DNA of 64,000 bases, from positions 1,366,001 through 1,430,000 of the forward strand of contig NZ_CP163424.1 of assembly GCF_041429795.1 (NCBI RefSeq), read 5' to 3'. A program made the position numbers and the translations under genes. Shown one piece after another: positions 43,650 through 51,525 of this stretch. The stretch comes from Algimonas porphyrae (GTDB lineage Bacteria > Pseudomonadota > Alphaproteobacteria > Caulobacterales > Maricaulaceae). Under the pieces are notes generated by a model. It was not told the origin of the DNA. It saw only the letters and a program-made list of their open reading frames with translations, and ran no database searches. Numbering within the stretch: the stretch's first letter is position 1; each line of letters begins with the position of its first letter.

Positions 43650-45014
43650 ATGACCTCAATCTCACCGATCTTCGCGCGATATGCGCTCAATCAGTCCGTC
43701 TTCTCGGATTCGGCTTATGATGCGGCTAAAACTTTTCTTCTCGATAGTCTGGGAGTCGGGATTGCCGGCGCGAAAGCGCCTTTCCAGTCGAGCGTTCACG
43801 CGGTGGTGCGAAGCTGGGGTGAGGGCGGTCCGGTTCACCTTTGGGGGCACGAAACGACAGCTCCGCAAGCCAGCGCAGCCTATCTGAACGGCTTTCAGAT
43901 TCACTCCATGGAGTATGATTGCGTCCACGAACCGGCGGTTGTCCACCCGATGGCGACTATCCTTGCCGCGATCGGCTCCGAGGTCGAAGCCCGCGGTCAG
44001 ACATCCGGCTTCGAACTGATGGAAGCCCTGATCGTGGCTGTCGATGTGGCGGCGGAACTGGGTGTTGCGGTGAAAAGTCCGCTGAAATTTTTCCGCCCGG
44101 CCACGGCGGGTCTGTTCGGGGCGACACTGGGAATCGCCCGTCTGCGCGGGTTCGACGAAGCCACGTCCCTGTCTGCCATGGGTTGCGCCCTCGCGCAGTG
44201 TGCCGGCGTGATGCAGGCCCATGTCGAAGGTAAACCGACTTTGCCGGTGCAGATTGCGGGCGCAGCGCGCGCAGCGGTTGTCGCATGCGATCTGGCACAA
44301 TCGGGACTGCATGGCCCCGAACAGTCTCTGGAAGGCCCGTTTGGTTATTTTGCCATGTTCGAAGACGAAGTCGACCTGGCATCCGCCGCCGAAGCGCTGG
44401 GTAAATTGCACCGGATCACGGAGGTCAGTTGGAAACCGTTTCCAACAGGCCGGGCGGCGCAGGGCGGCATTCCCCTGGTCCAGCGACTGATGGAACAGGG
44501 CGTAACCCCGGACACGCTCGAAACCCTGGAATTACAGGCTCCGCCCATTATTCCGCGACTGGTGGCTCGTCCTGCGCATGCCGGAATGAGCCCGAATTAT
44601 GCGCGTCTGTGCTTTCCCTATCTGGCGGCTGTGACGCTAAATCGTGGGACCGTAGGCCTGTCTGATTTCACGACTGAAAGCCTGAATGATCCTGAGCTCC
44701 TGGCGCTGGCAGGGCGTGTCTCTGTGACGACCAATCATATTGAGGACCCGGCGGAATTCGTCCCGCAGACCGCGGTCGCACAGCTGAAAGATGGCTCTGA
44801 GCGCATTGCGCTGACGGCGAAACTGTTCGGGTCGCCGGCAGATCCGCTGTCGCGAGAGCAGCACATCGCAAAATTTCGGAACTGTGTTCGCTTCGGCTTG
44901 AGCGATGACAAGGCAGATGAGGTGGCTGACAGGCTTATCGCGAGTGTGGACGATCTGGAACGGTTCGACGATGTGCGCGAGCTTTTCAGCTTGGCGGGAG
45001 GGATAATCACGTGA
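43650..45014 (+). CDS. MmgE/PrpD family protein (second copy)
   Basis: A 454-residue MmgE/PrpD protein from a different subgroup to its neighbour: it has FLLDSLGVGIAGAKAPF and AYLNGFQIHSMEYDCVHE in the helical domain, and WKPFPTGRAAQG in the lid where the first copy has KPYPACRHAH, so the active-site His is replaced here. Ribosome site AAGGA precedes ATG. Its stop overlaps the GTG start of the CoA-ligase-like gene as GTGA. The two copies are not recent duplicates. Confidence 0.9.
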   Translation: MTSISPIFARYALNQSVFSDSAYDAAKTFLLDSLGVGIAGAKAPFQSSVHAVVRSWGEGGPVHLWGHETTAPQASAAYLNGFQIHSMEYDCVHEPAVVHPMATILAAIGSEVEARGQTSGFELMEALIVAVDVAAELGVAVKSPLKFFRPATAGLFGATLGIARLRGFDEATSLSAMGCALAQCAGVMQAHVEGKPTLPVQIAGAARAAVVACDLAQSGLHGPEQSLEGPFGYFAMFEDEVDLASAAEALGKLHRITEVSWKPFPTGRAAQGGIPLVQRLMEQGVTPDTLETLELQAPPIIPRLVARPAHAGMSPNYARLCFPYLAAVTLNRGTVGLSDFTTESLNDPELLALAGRVSVTTNHIEDPAEFVPQTAVAQLKDGSERIALTAKLFGSPADPLSREQHIAKFRNCVRFGLSDDKADEVADRLIASVDDLERFDDVRELFSLAGGIIT

Positions 45015-46402
45015 GTGCGACCTATTTCGACTATGTCGATCCCGATGCCATTCGGGCGGATCACCCGATCGGTGAGGGCTTCATCGATTTTGCCAGGAAT
45101 ACGAGCCGTGACGCGCTGTTCGCGCATCAGGACCGATTGTTTCGGCGGATGCTGGTCCTGGCCTGGAAAACGCCGTTTTACCAGAAACTCTGGGGCGATC
45201 AGGGGATCGAACCCGGCGACATTGACGGGCTGAAGGACATTGAAAAGCTGCCAATGTTCGACAAGTCGGACATCATGGCCAGTATTGAGCGCGATCCACC
45301 GTTGGGGGACTTGACCGGGCTTGAAACCTATGCGGCGGATAAACGTCCCCCGGTCAAGGTTCATACGACGTCCGGGACGACTGGTAAGCCGCAAGTCCTT
45401 GTTTTCGGACCGAAATCCCGCGAAGTGCAAAATCTTTTGCTGGCCCGTCTCTATACGCTGCAGGGTATCGGGCAGGGCGATATCGTCCATTCCGTCTATG
45501 GCCACGGTCCGATCAATGGCGGGCATTATGTCCGCGAAGCGGTGACGCACTGGACGCAGGCGATTTTCTTGTCCGCAGGGACCGGGGTCGAGACGCGCTC
45601 GGTCAAGCAGGTTCAAATGATGGCAGATTTCCGCTCGACCGCAGTCGTCGGGTTCGCCGACTACATCAAGAAACTGGCCAAGGTTGCCCGTGAGCAGGGA
45701 TTGGAACCAGGCAAGGACATCCCGATCCGGACGATTTCAGGGCATATGGGCCGCGAGGATAAGAACAGCGTCTCCGAAATGTGGGGCGGGGCTGAATGCT
45801 ATGACTGGTACGGCGTCGGCGATACGGGCGCGATTGCGGGCGAGGGGCCTGATCAGGACGGACTCTATGTTCTGGAAGACGCACATTATCTCGAAGTCTG
45901 CGACATCGATACGGGTGCGCCGGTCAGGGACGGGCAAACGGGCGATATGGTCGTGACCTGCCTGTTCAAGGACGATGTCTATCCGATTATCCGCTTCAAT
46001 ACCCATGACGTCACAGCCGTACGTCCGGGTAAGAGTTCGCTGGGGTTTGAGCTGACCCGGATCGAAGGGTTTCTGGGGCGATCAGATAATATGGTGAAGC
46101 TACGCGGCATTAATATCTTCCCGCAGGCGATTGGTCCCCTGATGGAAGAGATCGAGGCGTTTGGCGGTGAGTTCTATTGCAAGGCGGAGCGGGATGCGAC
46201 CGGGCGCGACGAGATGATCGTCGTGGCGGAAACGAAAATTCCCGTGACACCTGATCTGGAGCAGCGCTTCGAAGCGCTGTTGAAGAGCAAGCTGGGTCTC
46301 GGCATGGGCGTGAAGCTTGTCCCCATGGGGACAACCAGCGACGTGACCCAGGTCGATGTCCGGCAAAAGCCGATCCGGCTTGTGGACACGCGGTTTGACT
46401 GA
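45011..46402 (+). CDS. Phenylacetate-CoA-ligase-like adenylate-forming enzyme
   Basis: A 463-residue member of the PaaK branch of the AMP-binding family. The phosphate loop is VHTTSGTTGKP, the A5 position reads WYGVGDTG in place of the usual YGxTE, the A7 motif is PIIRFNTHDVT, and A8 is GRSDNMVKLRGINIFP. The C-terminal lid ends with RQKPIRLVD, supplying the catalytic Lys. Such enzymes make acyl- or aryl-CoA from an acid, ATP and coenzyme A. It would activate an acid made or released by the other enzymes of this operon. GTG start, overlapping the previous stop. Confidence 0.87.
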   Translation: MSATYFDYVDPDAIRADHPIGEGFIDFARNTSRDALFAHQDRLFRRMLVLAWKTPFYQKLWGDQGIEPGDIDGLKDIEKLPMFDKSDIMASIERDPPLGDLTGLETYAADKRPPVKVHTTSGTTGKPQVLVFGPKSREVQNLLLARLYTLQGIGQGDIVHSVYGHGPINGGHYVREAVTHWTQAIFLSAGTGVETRSVKQVQMMADFRSTAVVGFADYIKKLAKVAREQGLEPGKDIPIRTISGHMGREDKNSVSEMWGGAECYDWYGVGDTGAIAGEGPDQDGLYVLEDAHYLEVCDIDTGAPVRDGQTGDMVVTCLFKDDVYPIIRFNTHDVTAVRPGKSSLGFELTRIEGFLGRSDNMVKLRGINIFPQAIGPLMEEIEAFGGEFYCKAERDATGRDEMIVVAETKIPVTPDLEQRFEALLKSKLGLGMGVKLVPMGTTSDVTQVDVRQKPIRLVDTRFD

Positions 46403-46406
46403 TCAC

Positions 46407-47612
46407 GTGACCGCCCAGTCCCGTCTGGAGTCATGCTACGAAGCGATGAAGGCGGAAAATGATCGCATCAATGCGGTCATCGATGCCTATAATGACCTCG
46501 CCATACCTGAAATGGCCGACAGCGATATGCGGGCCGAAGAGGGTCGGCCTCTATCTCAAATCGACGGCATGCCTATTGGCGTTAAGGCCAATATCGCCGT
46601 TGAAGGTAAGTTCTGGCATGCAGGCATCAAGGCTTACGCGTCCCGAAAAGCGGATGACGATGCCCGTGTGGTGAAGCGATTGAAGGCTGCTGGTGCCTTG
46701 CTGGTCGGAACCCTGAATATGGAAGAAGGCGCGCTCGGCGCGCAGACGGATAATCCCTGGTTCGGCAAGACGATCAATCCGCTCAAGGATGGTTACACAC
46801 CCGGCGGAAGCTCCGGCGGCAGTTCTGCGGCTGTGGCGGCGGGCTTCGTCGAAGCTGCGCTCGGTACGGACACGATGGGCAGTGTGCGCATTCCGTCAGC
46901 CTATTGCGGATTATGGGGCTTCAAGCCGAGCCATTCTGACGCGATGATGGAAGGCGTCGTCCCGCTGTCTCATACGCTCGACACGGTCGGGGTTCATGCC
47001 GCCTCACTACAAACCTGTGTGGACGTGATGCAGGTCATCGTGGAGGCGGATCTGTCGGGTGGAACCGCGGGAGACATCGTGGCGCTGGACTGGGGCGATG
47101 CGGTGGAGGTGGAGCCGTTCATTGCGGAGTCATTTGCAAAAGTCGCGACAGGACTCCCGTCGACGGACATCGCGCCTTACGCCTATGGCCGGTCTCGCCG
47201 GGCTGGTCTGATCCTGTCCGAAGTCGAAGGTTACGCGGCGCATCGGTCCCGGCTGCAGACCAAGCCCGACGGGTTCTCGGACTTTTTCCGGGGCATGCTC
47301 GAATATGGGCGGGACCTTCCACAAGACCGTATCGAGGCGGCCTATGCGCATGTCGACGCGCTGCGTTCCGCTGACTATCCTGATTTCATTCTGATGCCGA
47401 CAGCCCCGCAGACAGCGTTCCGGTTCGGTGATCCCGTGCCGGCCAATCAGGCCGATTTCACAGCCTTCGCCAATCTCTCCGACCGCCCGGCCATCGCCTT
47501 TCCGATTGGCAGGGACCGACGCGGCCTGCCTGTCAGTGCGCAGATCGTCGGGCCGAGGGGTCGCGAAGCGGATCTCGTCGCGACAGTCAGACGGTTTTAC
47601 GACGCGCTCTAG
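46407..47612 (+). CDS. Amidase signature family hydrolase
   Basis: A 401-residue amidase. Catalytic Lys lies in GVKANIAVEG, the cis-Ser in GGSSGGSSAAVAAG and the nucleophile in LGTDTMGSVRIPSAYCG; the family form is TDTGGSxRxPA, so the first Gly of the oxyanion loop is Met here. It hydrolyses an amide to an acid and ammonia, or, in some relatives, ligates. GTG at 46407, four bases after the previous stop, is chosen; an upstream in-frame ATG at 46356 would overlap the ligase gene deeply. Together with the ligase it would turn an amide to an acyl-CoA. Confidence 0.85.
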   Translation: MTAQSRLESCYEAMKAENDRINAVIDAYNDLAIPEMADSDMRAEEGRPLSQIDGMPIGVKANIAVEGKFWHAGIKAYASRKADDDARVVKRLKAAGALLVGTLNMEEGALGAQTDNPWFGKTINPLKDGYTPGGSSGGSSAAVAAGFVEAALGTDTMGSVRIPSAYCGLWGFKPSHSDAMMEGVVPLSHTLDTVGVHAASLQTCVDVMQVIVEADLSGGTAGDIVALDWGDAVEVEPFIAESFAKVATGLPSTDIAPYAYGRSRRAGLILSEVEGYAAHRSRLQTKPDGFSDFFRGMLEYGRDLPQDRIEAAYAHVDALRSADYPDFILMPTAPQTAFRFGDPVPANQADFTAFANLSDRPAIAFPIGRDRRGLPVSAQIVGPRGREADLVATVRRFYDAL

Positions 47613-47654
47613 ACCGGACTTGTCGCCGTCGGCGAAAGCTGGTTTTCTGCCTGC

Positions 47655-48587
47655 ATGTCGAGAACCAAAGACCGGGCCTTGGCCGCTGCCGAACGCGCCT
47701 ACATGCTTGTGCGCAAGGACCCCCGTCGCCTGATCACATTGGAGGCCGTGGCGAAGGAAGCCGGCTATTCCGCATCCCGTCTGCACACGCTTTTTCTGCA
47801 CAGATACGGCGAAACTTTCGGCGCATTCGTCAGGCGTGTCCGGCTCGAAAAGGCCTGCGGTCTGATGCGCGCTCATCAGAACTGGACCCTGACGCAGATC
47901 GCTCTGGAGGCGGGCTATTCGGAAAGTTCTGATTTCAGCCGCTCATTCCGCCGCGCTTTTGGCACAGCGCCGCGGGAATGGGACCGGGTCGCACCGCTGA
48001 ACGGCCTCGGCGATAATGAGAGGAATCGTCAAGCGGAACAGGATCCGGCGTGCGACAATGCGGTCATGAAAGCTGCTCCCGATCTATTAGCGCCGCCCGG
48101 CTCCGTTCGGATCGAACATCGGCCCAGACAGACCGTTGCCATATATGCCGTGCCTCAGGCCGATCAGGCCCAGAATTTGCGCACTGGCTGGGATCGGTTC
48201 GAGCGCTGGCTGTGCGACCGGGACCAGCGACGGCCTGAGCGCATGATGATGGGCTTAAGCTATGACAGCCATTACGACTCGCCCGGAGACGTGTTCCGCT
48301 TTGAGCTGGCTCACCCTGTTGACCCTGAGATCCACGGTCATGCCGGGGTCGTGATCCGCGACCTACCAGAAACACAGGCCGCCGTATTGTCGTGTCAGGG
48401 TGGCCTGGCGGAATTCTCATCGGCCTGGGACTATCTGGGCCGCGTCTTTCTGCCGGACAGCCCATGGGAACCGGCGTCCGGTCCCGCCATGGAGATCTAT
48501 TTCGACGATCCAAGACCGTCCGACATGGCCCACTGGAATATGGATTGCGTTTTGCCCGTACAGTGCTGCGAAGGAGAAGCATCATGA
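47655..48587 (+). CDS. AraC-family regulator with GyrI-like effector domain
   Basis: A 310-residue regulator. The double helix-turn-helix is N-terminal (ITLEAVAKEAGYSASRLHTLFLHRYGETFGAF; IALEAGYSESSDFSRSFRRAFG), and the C-terminal half from about residue 150 is a GyrI-like small-molecule-binding domain (VRIEHRPRQTVAIYAVP and GGLAEFSSAWDYLGRVFLP). This is the MarA/Rob-type order. It is probably the regulator of the operon before it or of the fused gene after it, with which it overlaps as ATGA. The inducer is not predictable. Confidence 0.9.
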   Translation: MSRTKDRALAAAERAYMLVRKDPRRLITLEAVAKEAGYSASRLHTLFLHRYGETFGAFVRRVRLEKACGLMRAHQNWTLTQIALEAGYSESSDFSRSFRRAFGTAPREWDRVAPLNGLGDNERNRQAEQDPACDNAVMKAAPDLLAPPGSVRIEHRPRQTVAIYAVPQADQAQNLRTGWDRFERWLCDRDQRRPERMMMGLSYDSHYDSPGDVFRFELAHPVDPEIHGHAGVVIRDLPETQAAVLSCQGGLAEFSSAWDYLGRVFLPDSPWEPASGPAMEIYFDDPRPSDMAHWNMDCVLPVQCCEGEAS

Positions 48588-49387
48588 CACAGGAACAGCT
48601 GATTGCCGCGATGACAGGCCGCTGGTCCGGACCGGAAACGATCACGATGGACCCGGCGGCCGGGACGAGCCTTGCTGCGACGGGGCGGTTTGATGCCGAA
48701 CCGGTTCTGGCGGGTGCCGGGCTACGATCCAGCTACTCTCAGGACATGTCGGAAGCGGTCGGAATGCAGTGTGAAACCGTCTACCGGTTCGGACCGGATG
48801 GGGCTGTGACGATGGTCTGGATCCCGTTAAACGGCTCCTTTCAGACATTTCACGGCACGCAAGACGGCGCCGTCTTGACCCTGTCGCGAACGGACGGCGA
48901 CGGCATGATACAGACGCAGATCGCCGATTATTCCACAGCGGATCGGCTGATCAGTCGCATGGTGATCACCATCCCCAAAGGCCCGGACATGACCGTCTTC
49001 GAAGGGCACTATGAGCGACAACCGATCAGCGATGCGCGGCCAACTTGGCATGATCTGACCATCGCCGAGCCGGACCGAAATCTTGCATTCTACGAGGCGA
49101 TCTTTGGCGGAAAGCCTGTTCCTGTCAGTATGGGCGACTATTCCGACTATAATTTGACCAATGGGTCCGGCGAAACGCTCGGTGGGCTCTGTCATGCGCG
49201 TGGTGGCAATGCCGATCTGCCGCCTGTCTGGCTGACCTATTTCCCGGTCCCGTCGCTGGATGCCGCGTTGGCCGAAGCGAAAGCGGAAGGCGGTACGATT
49301 ATTTCCGGGCCTCACAAGGCCGGAACCCTGCGCTACGCCGTACTGTCCGACCCAAGTGGAGCGTCCTTTGCCCTATCGGAAGGTTAG
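48584..49387 (+). CDS. DUF1579-like and VOC domain fusion protein
   Basis: A 267-residue two-part protein. Residues 1-140 are a beta-barrel domain of the DUF1579 kind (MTGRWSGPETITMDP, ending with VFEGHYERQ), and residues 148-267 form one VOC module (WHDLTIAEPDRNLAFYEAIFGG; closing VLSDPSGASFAL). The start lies in the stop codon of the AraC gene with a GAAGGAGAAG ribosome site. I do not know of a function for this fusion. It may bind a small molecule or act in resistance or isomerisation. Confidence 0.82.
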   Translation: MTQEQLIAAMTGRWSGPETITMDPAAGTSLAATGRFDAEPVLAGAGLRSSYSQDMSEAVGMQCETVYRFGPDGAVTMVWIPLNGSFQTFHGTQDGAVLTLSRTDGDGMIQTQIADYSTADRLISRMVITIPKGPDMTVFEGHYERQPISDARPTWHDLTIAEPDRNLAFYEAIFGGKPVPVSMGDYSDYNLTNGSGETLGGLCHARGGNADLPPVWLTYFPVPSLDAALAEAKAEGGTIISGPHKAGTLRYAVLSDPSGASFALSEG

Positions 49388-49439
49388 CGAAGCTTCAGAA
49401 TTTTCCAGACTCAATCAGTCCTAGGAATTCTCCGCGACT

Positions 49440-50534
49440 CTAGTCCAGCAGGATGTCAGCAGCGTCGAAAATCATGATCTTTTCGTCATTCCAGCATCCG
49501 GCGGCGATCTCGGCTCGTGCGTCGCCATTTAGGTCGGCGACGGCGAGCGCGGCTGGTCTGTAGCAGGCACGGACGGCCCCCAGTGACGTGCCCTCGGAAG
49601 ACAGGATGTGAATGCGGTCATCGTCCCACAGGCCGACAACCACTTCGTCTCGGCCGTCGCCATCAATGTCGCCCGCAGCAATTTCGGTCGGCGTGTCGAA
49701 TGGCACGGGCATGTCAGGAAGGACCGAAAAGCCGCTGTCTTCCGCTGCCCACATGATGACCGCACCATTCATGACTGCAACCACGTCGGCTCTGTCGTCG
49801 CCGTTCAAATTCGCAGATATGACCATCATGGCACCCTCGGCGTCACCGATAAGGGCGGGTTGTTGTGCGGTCACCTGTCGCGGAGCAATCCTGCTGACGC
49901 GGTGTGCCCGTGGGCTGGGAACCAGGATGTCGGATCCACTTGCGGTTGGCAGGCTATCGATACGGTAATAGGGAAAGCGACCTGCGACCAGCGGATCGAC
50001 CAGCGTGAAGCCTTCCGAACTGCCGCGCAGCATCACCACCGCATCCGTGTCGGAACTATCGGCGGCGATGTCGAGCCATCCGTCGTCATCGAAATCGCCG
50101 ACGGCAAGACCGTGCAGATGCGGCTCCGCCTCCGTTTCATAGGGTGATCCGGGGGCGGGCGAGAAACGACCGACGCCATCATTGAGCAGGACCGTCACGG
50201 AGGACGTTTCGTGATTGGCGATGGCGGCGTCCATGTCCCCGTCCCGGTCGAAGTCACCCGTCTCAATGTCCGAAGGTTCATTGCCGGCGTCATAGTCCTG
50301 GCGGATGAACTGTCCGCTATCATCGCCTTGCAGCAGGATCGTGACTGTATCGCTGTCGGCATTGGCGACCGCGATGTCCATGCGGCCATCATTGTTGAAG
50401 TCGTCGATGGATATGCCGCGTGGTCGCTCGCCGACAGGCAGGTTCTGAATCCCGCCAGGCTCGGCAAGGACGGGATCGCCCATGCAGGCTCCCAAGCTCG
50501 TCGCGACAAGGATCAGGCTTCCTGTACGGATCAT
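49440..50534 (-). CDS. FG-GAP/VCBS repeat lipoprotein
   Basis: A 364-residue predicted lipoprotein (signal ending ATSLGAC, Cys16) built from about seven FG-GAP-type repeats with calcium-binding DxDxDG loops: DFNNDGRMDIAVAN, DFDRDGDMDAAIAN, DFDDDGWLDIAAD, DIDGDGRDEVVVG and DLNGDARAEIAAG. These fold as a seven-bladed propeller as in integrin alpha chains. The start at 50534 has GGGGA upstream; the open frame is 18 codons longer. It is probably an outer-membrane-attached adhesion or binding protein. It is convergent with the fusion gene. Confidence 0.88.
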   Translation of the reverse strand: MIRTGSLILVATSLGACMGDPVLAEPGGIQNLPVGERPRGISIDDFNNDGRMDIAVANADSDTVTILLQGDDSGQFIRQDYDAGNEPSDIETGDFDRDGDMDAAIANHETSSVTVLLNDGVGRFSPAPGSPYETEAEPHLHGLAVGDFDDDGWLDIAADSSDTDAVVMLRGSSEGFTLVDPLVAGRFPYYRIDSLPTASGSDILVPSPRAHRVSRIAPRQVTAQQPALIGDAEGAMMVISANLNGDDRADVVAVMNGAVIMWAAEDSGFSVLPDMPVPFDTPTEIAAGDIDGDGRDEVVVGLWDDDRIHILSSEGTSLGAVRACYRPAALAVADLNGDARAEIAAGCWNDEKIMIFDAADILLD

Positions 50535-50608
50535 GATATGTCCCCATTCGTGAGTGCTGAACGCGTGACCGGAGTGTCGATGAGACACAAGTCAACAGCC
50601 GCAGTCAT

Positions 50609-50635
50609 TGGTATGTTATACTGTAATATATACCA
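50609..50635. promoter_or_regulatory. AT-rich imperfect palindrome upstream of the FG-GAP gene
   Basis: TGGTAT at 50609-50614 and ATACCA at 50630-50635 are the ends of a 27-base imperfect palindrome that is far more AT-rich than its surroundings. It lies 75-101 bases upstream of the lipoprotein start and could be the promoter together with an operator. Confidence 0.35.
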
Positions 50636-50726
50636 GAGGTGGGTCTTCGTCCCAATGTCCAGACGATTAACTTCCGTCCATGAAGTTCTGATGCTGCCCA
50701 TTCAACTGGTGTTTCCGAGATATCTG

Positions 50727-50771
50727 GGGCTGAGAACTCTCGGGATGAGAACTCTGGGGCCTAGAACTCAG
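50727..50771. repeat. Three 15-base tandem repeats at the end of the enoyl-CoA hydratase gene
   Basis: GGGCTGAGAACTCTC, GGGATGAGAACTCTG and GGGCCTAGAACTCAG follow one another without gaps. The third copy contains the stop codon of the enoyl-CoA hydratase gene (minus strand) and its last few codons, so the array may have grown from the gene end. Confidence 0.7.
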
Positions 50772-51525
50772 GACGTCTTTTTTGCAGGAAGGCGCGGAAA
50801 CCTTCGCCAAAATCGTCACTGCTGAAGCCTGCGAGGAATTGCGCGCGTGTTGTGTCGGAGTCCGTACGTTGACCGTCCTGATAGGCGGCAATCATCGATT
50901 TGGTCACGCGCAGGCTTTCGGGCGACAGACGTGTCAGCCCTTGCGCATAGGCCATGACTTCGGTTTCGAGCGTGTCGACACTATGGACCTGGTGGATCAG
51001 GCCCATTTTGCGGGCCGGTTTGGCCATGATGATCCGTGCGGACAGCAACATGTCCTTGGCGTTGGCCACGCCGACGGCATCGATCAGGCGCGCAATGTCG
51101 CCAAAGGGATAGACGAGGCCGAGTTTGGCCGGGGTGATAGCAAATTTGGCTGTGCTGTCGGCCATTCGAATGTCGCAACACAGCGCCATGCCGGCACCGC
51201 CTCCGACGCAGGCCCCACGAATGGACGCGATCGTGGGACTCGGAAACGCGGCCAACGTATCAAAGGCGGCCTGAATGTCGGCACTGATTTTGGCGGCTGA
51301 CTCCGCTGTCGCATAGAGCGTTTCGAATTCGCTAATGTCCGCCCCGGCGGCGAAGTGATCACCGTCGCCTTGCACGATCAGGACGCGCGGACTTGCCTCT
51401 TCCAGCTTCGCAAGAACGTCCGGCAGCGCAGCCCACATGGCGGCCGTCAGCGCATTACGACGCGCCGGTTGCGACAAAGTCAGCCGGGCAATCCCGTCAT
51501 CAATCTCTGTTTTCAGATTATCCAT
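50761..51525 (-). CDS. Enoyl-CoA hydratase/isomerase family protein
   Basis: A 254-residue crotonase. The oxyanion-hole motifs are present: HFAAGADISEFETL (first CoA loop) and IRGACVGGGAGMALCCDIRMA (second). The typical catalytic Glu region reads PAKLGLVYPFGD, where the Glu of the hydratases (usually in the PExxLG position) is replaced, so the reaction may be isomerisation or hydrolysis, not hydration. It overlaps the aldehyde dehydrogenase gene by 8 bases and is likely co-transcribed. Confidence 0.88.
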   Translation of the reverse strand: MDNLKTEIDDGIARLTLSQPARRNALTAAMWAALPDVLAKLEEASPRVLIVQGDGDHFAAGADISEFETLYATAESAAKISADIQAAFDTLAAFPSPTIASIRGACVGGGAGMALCCDIRMADSTAKFAITPAKLGLVYPFGDIARLIDAVGVANAKDMLLSARIIMAKPARKMGLIHQVHSVDTLETEVMAYAQGLTRLSPESLRVTKSMIAAYQDGQRTDSDTTRAQFLAGFSSDDFGEGFRAFLQKRRPEF

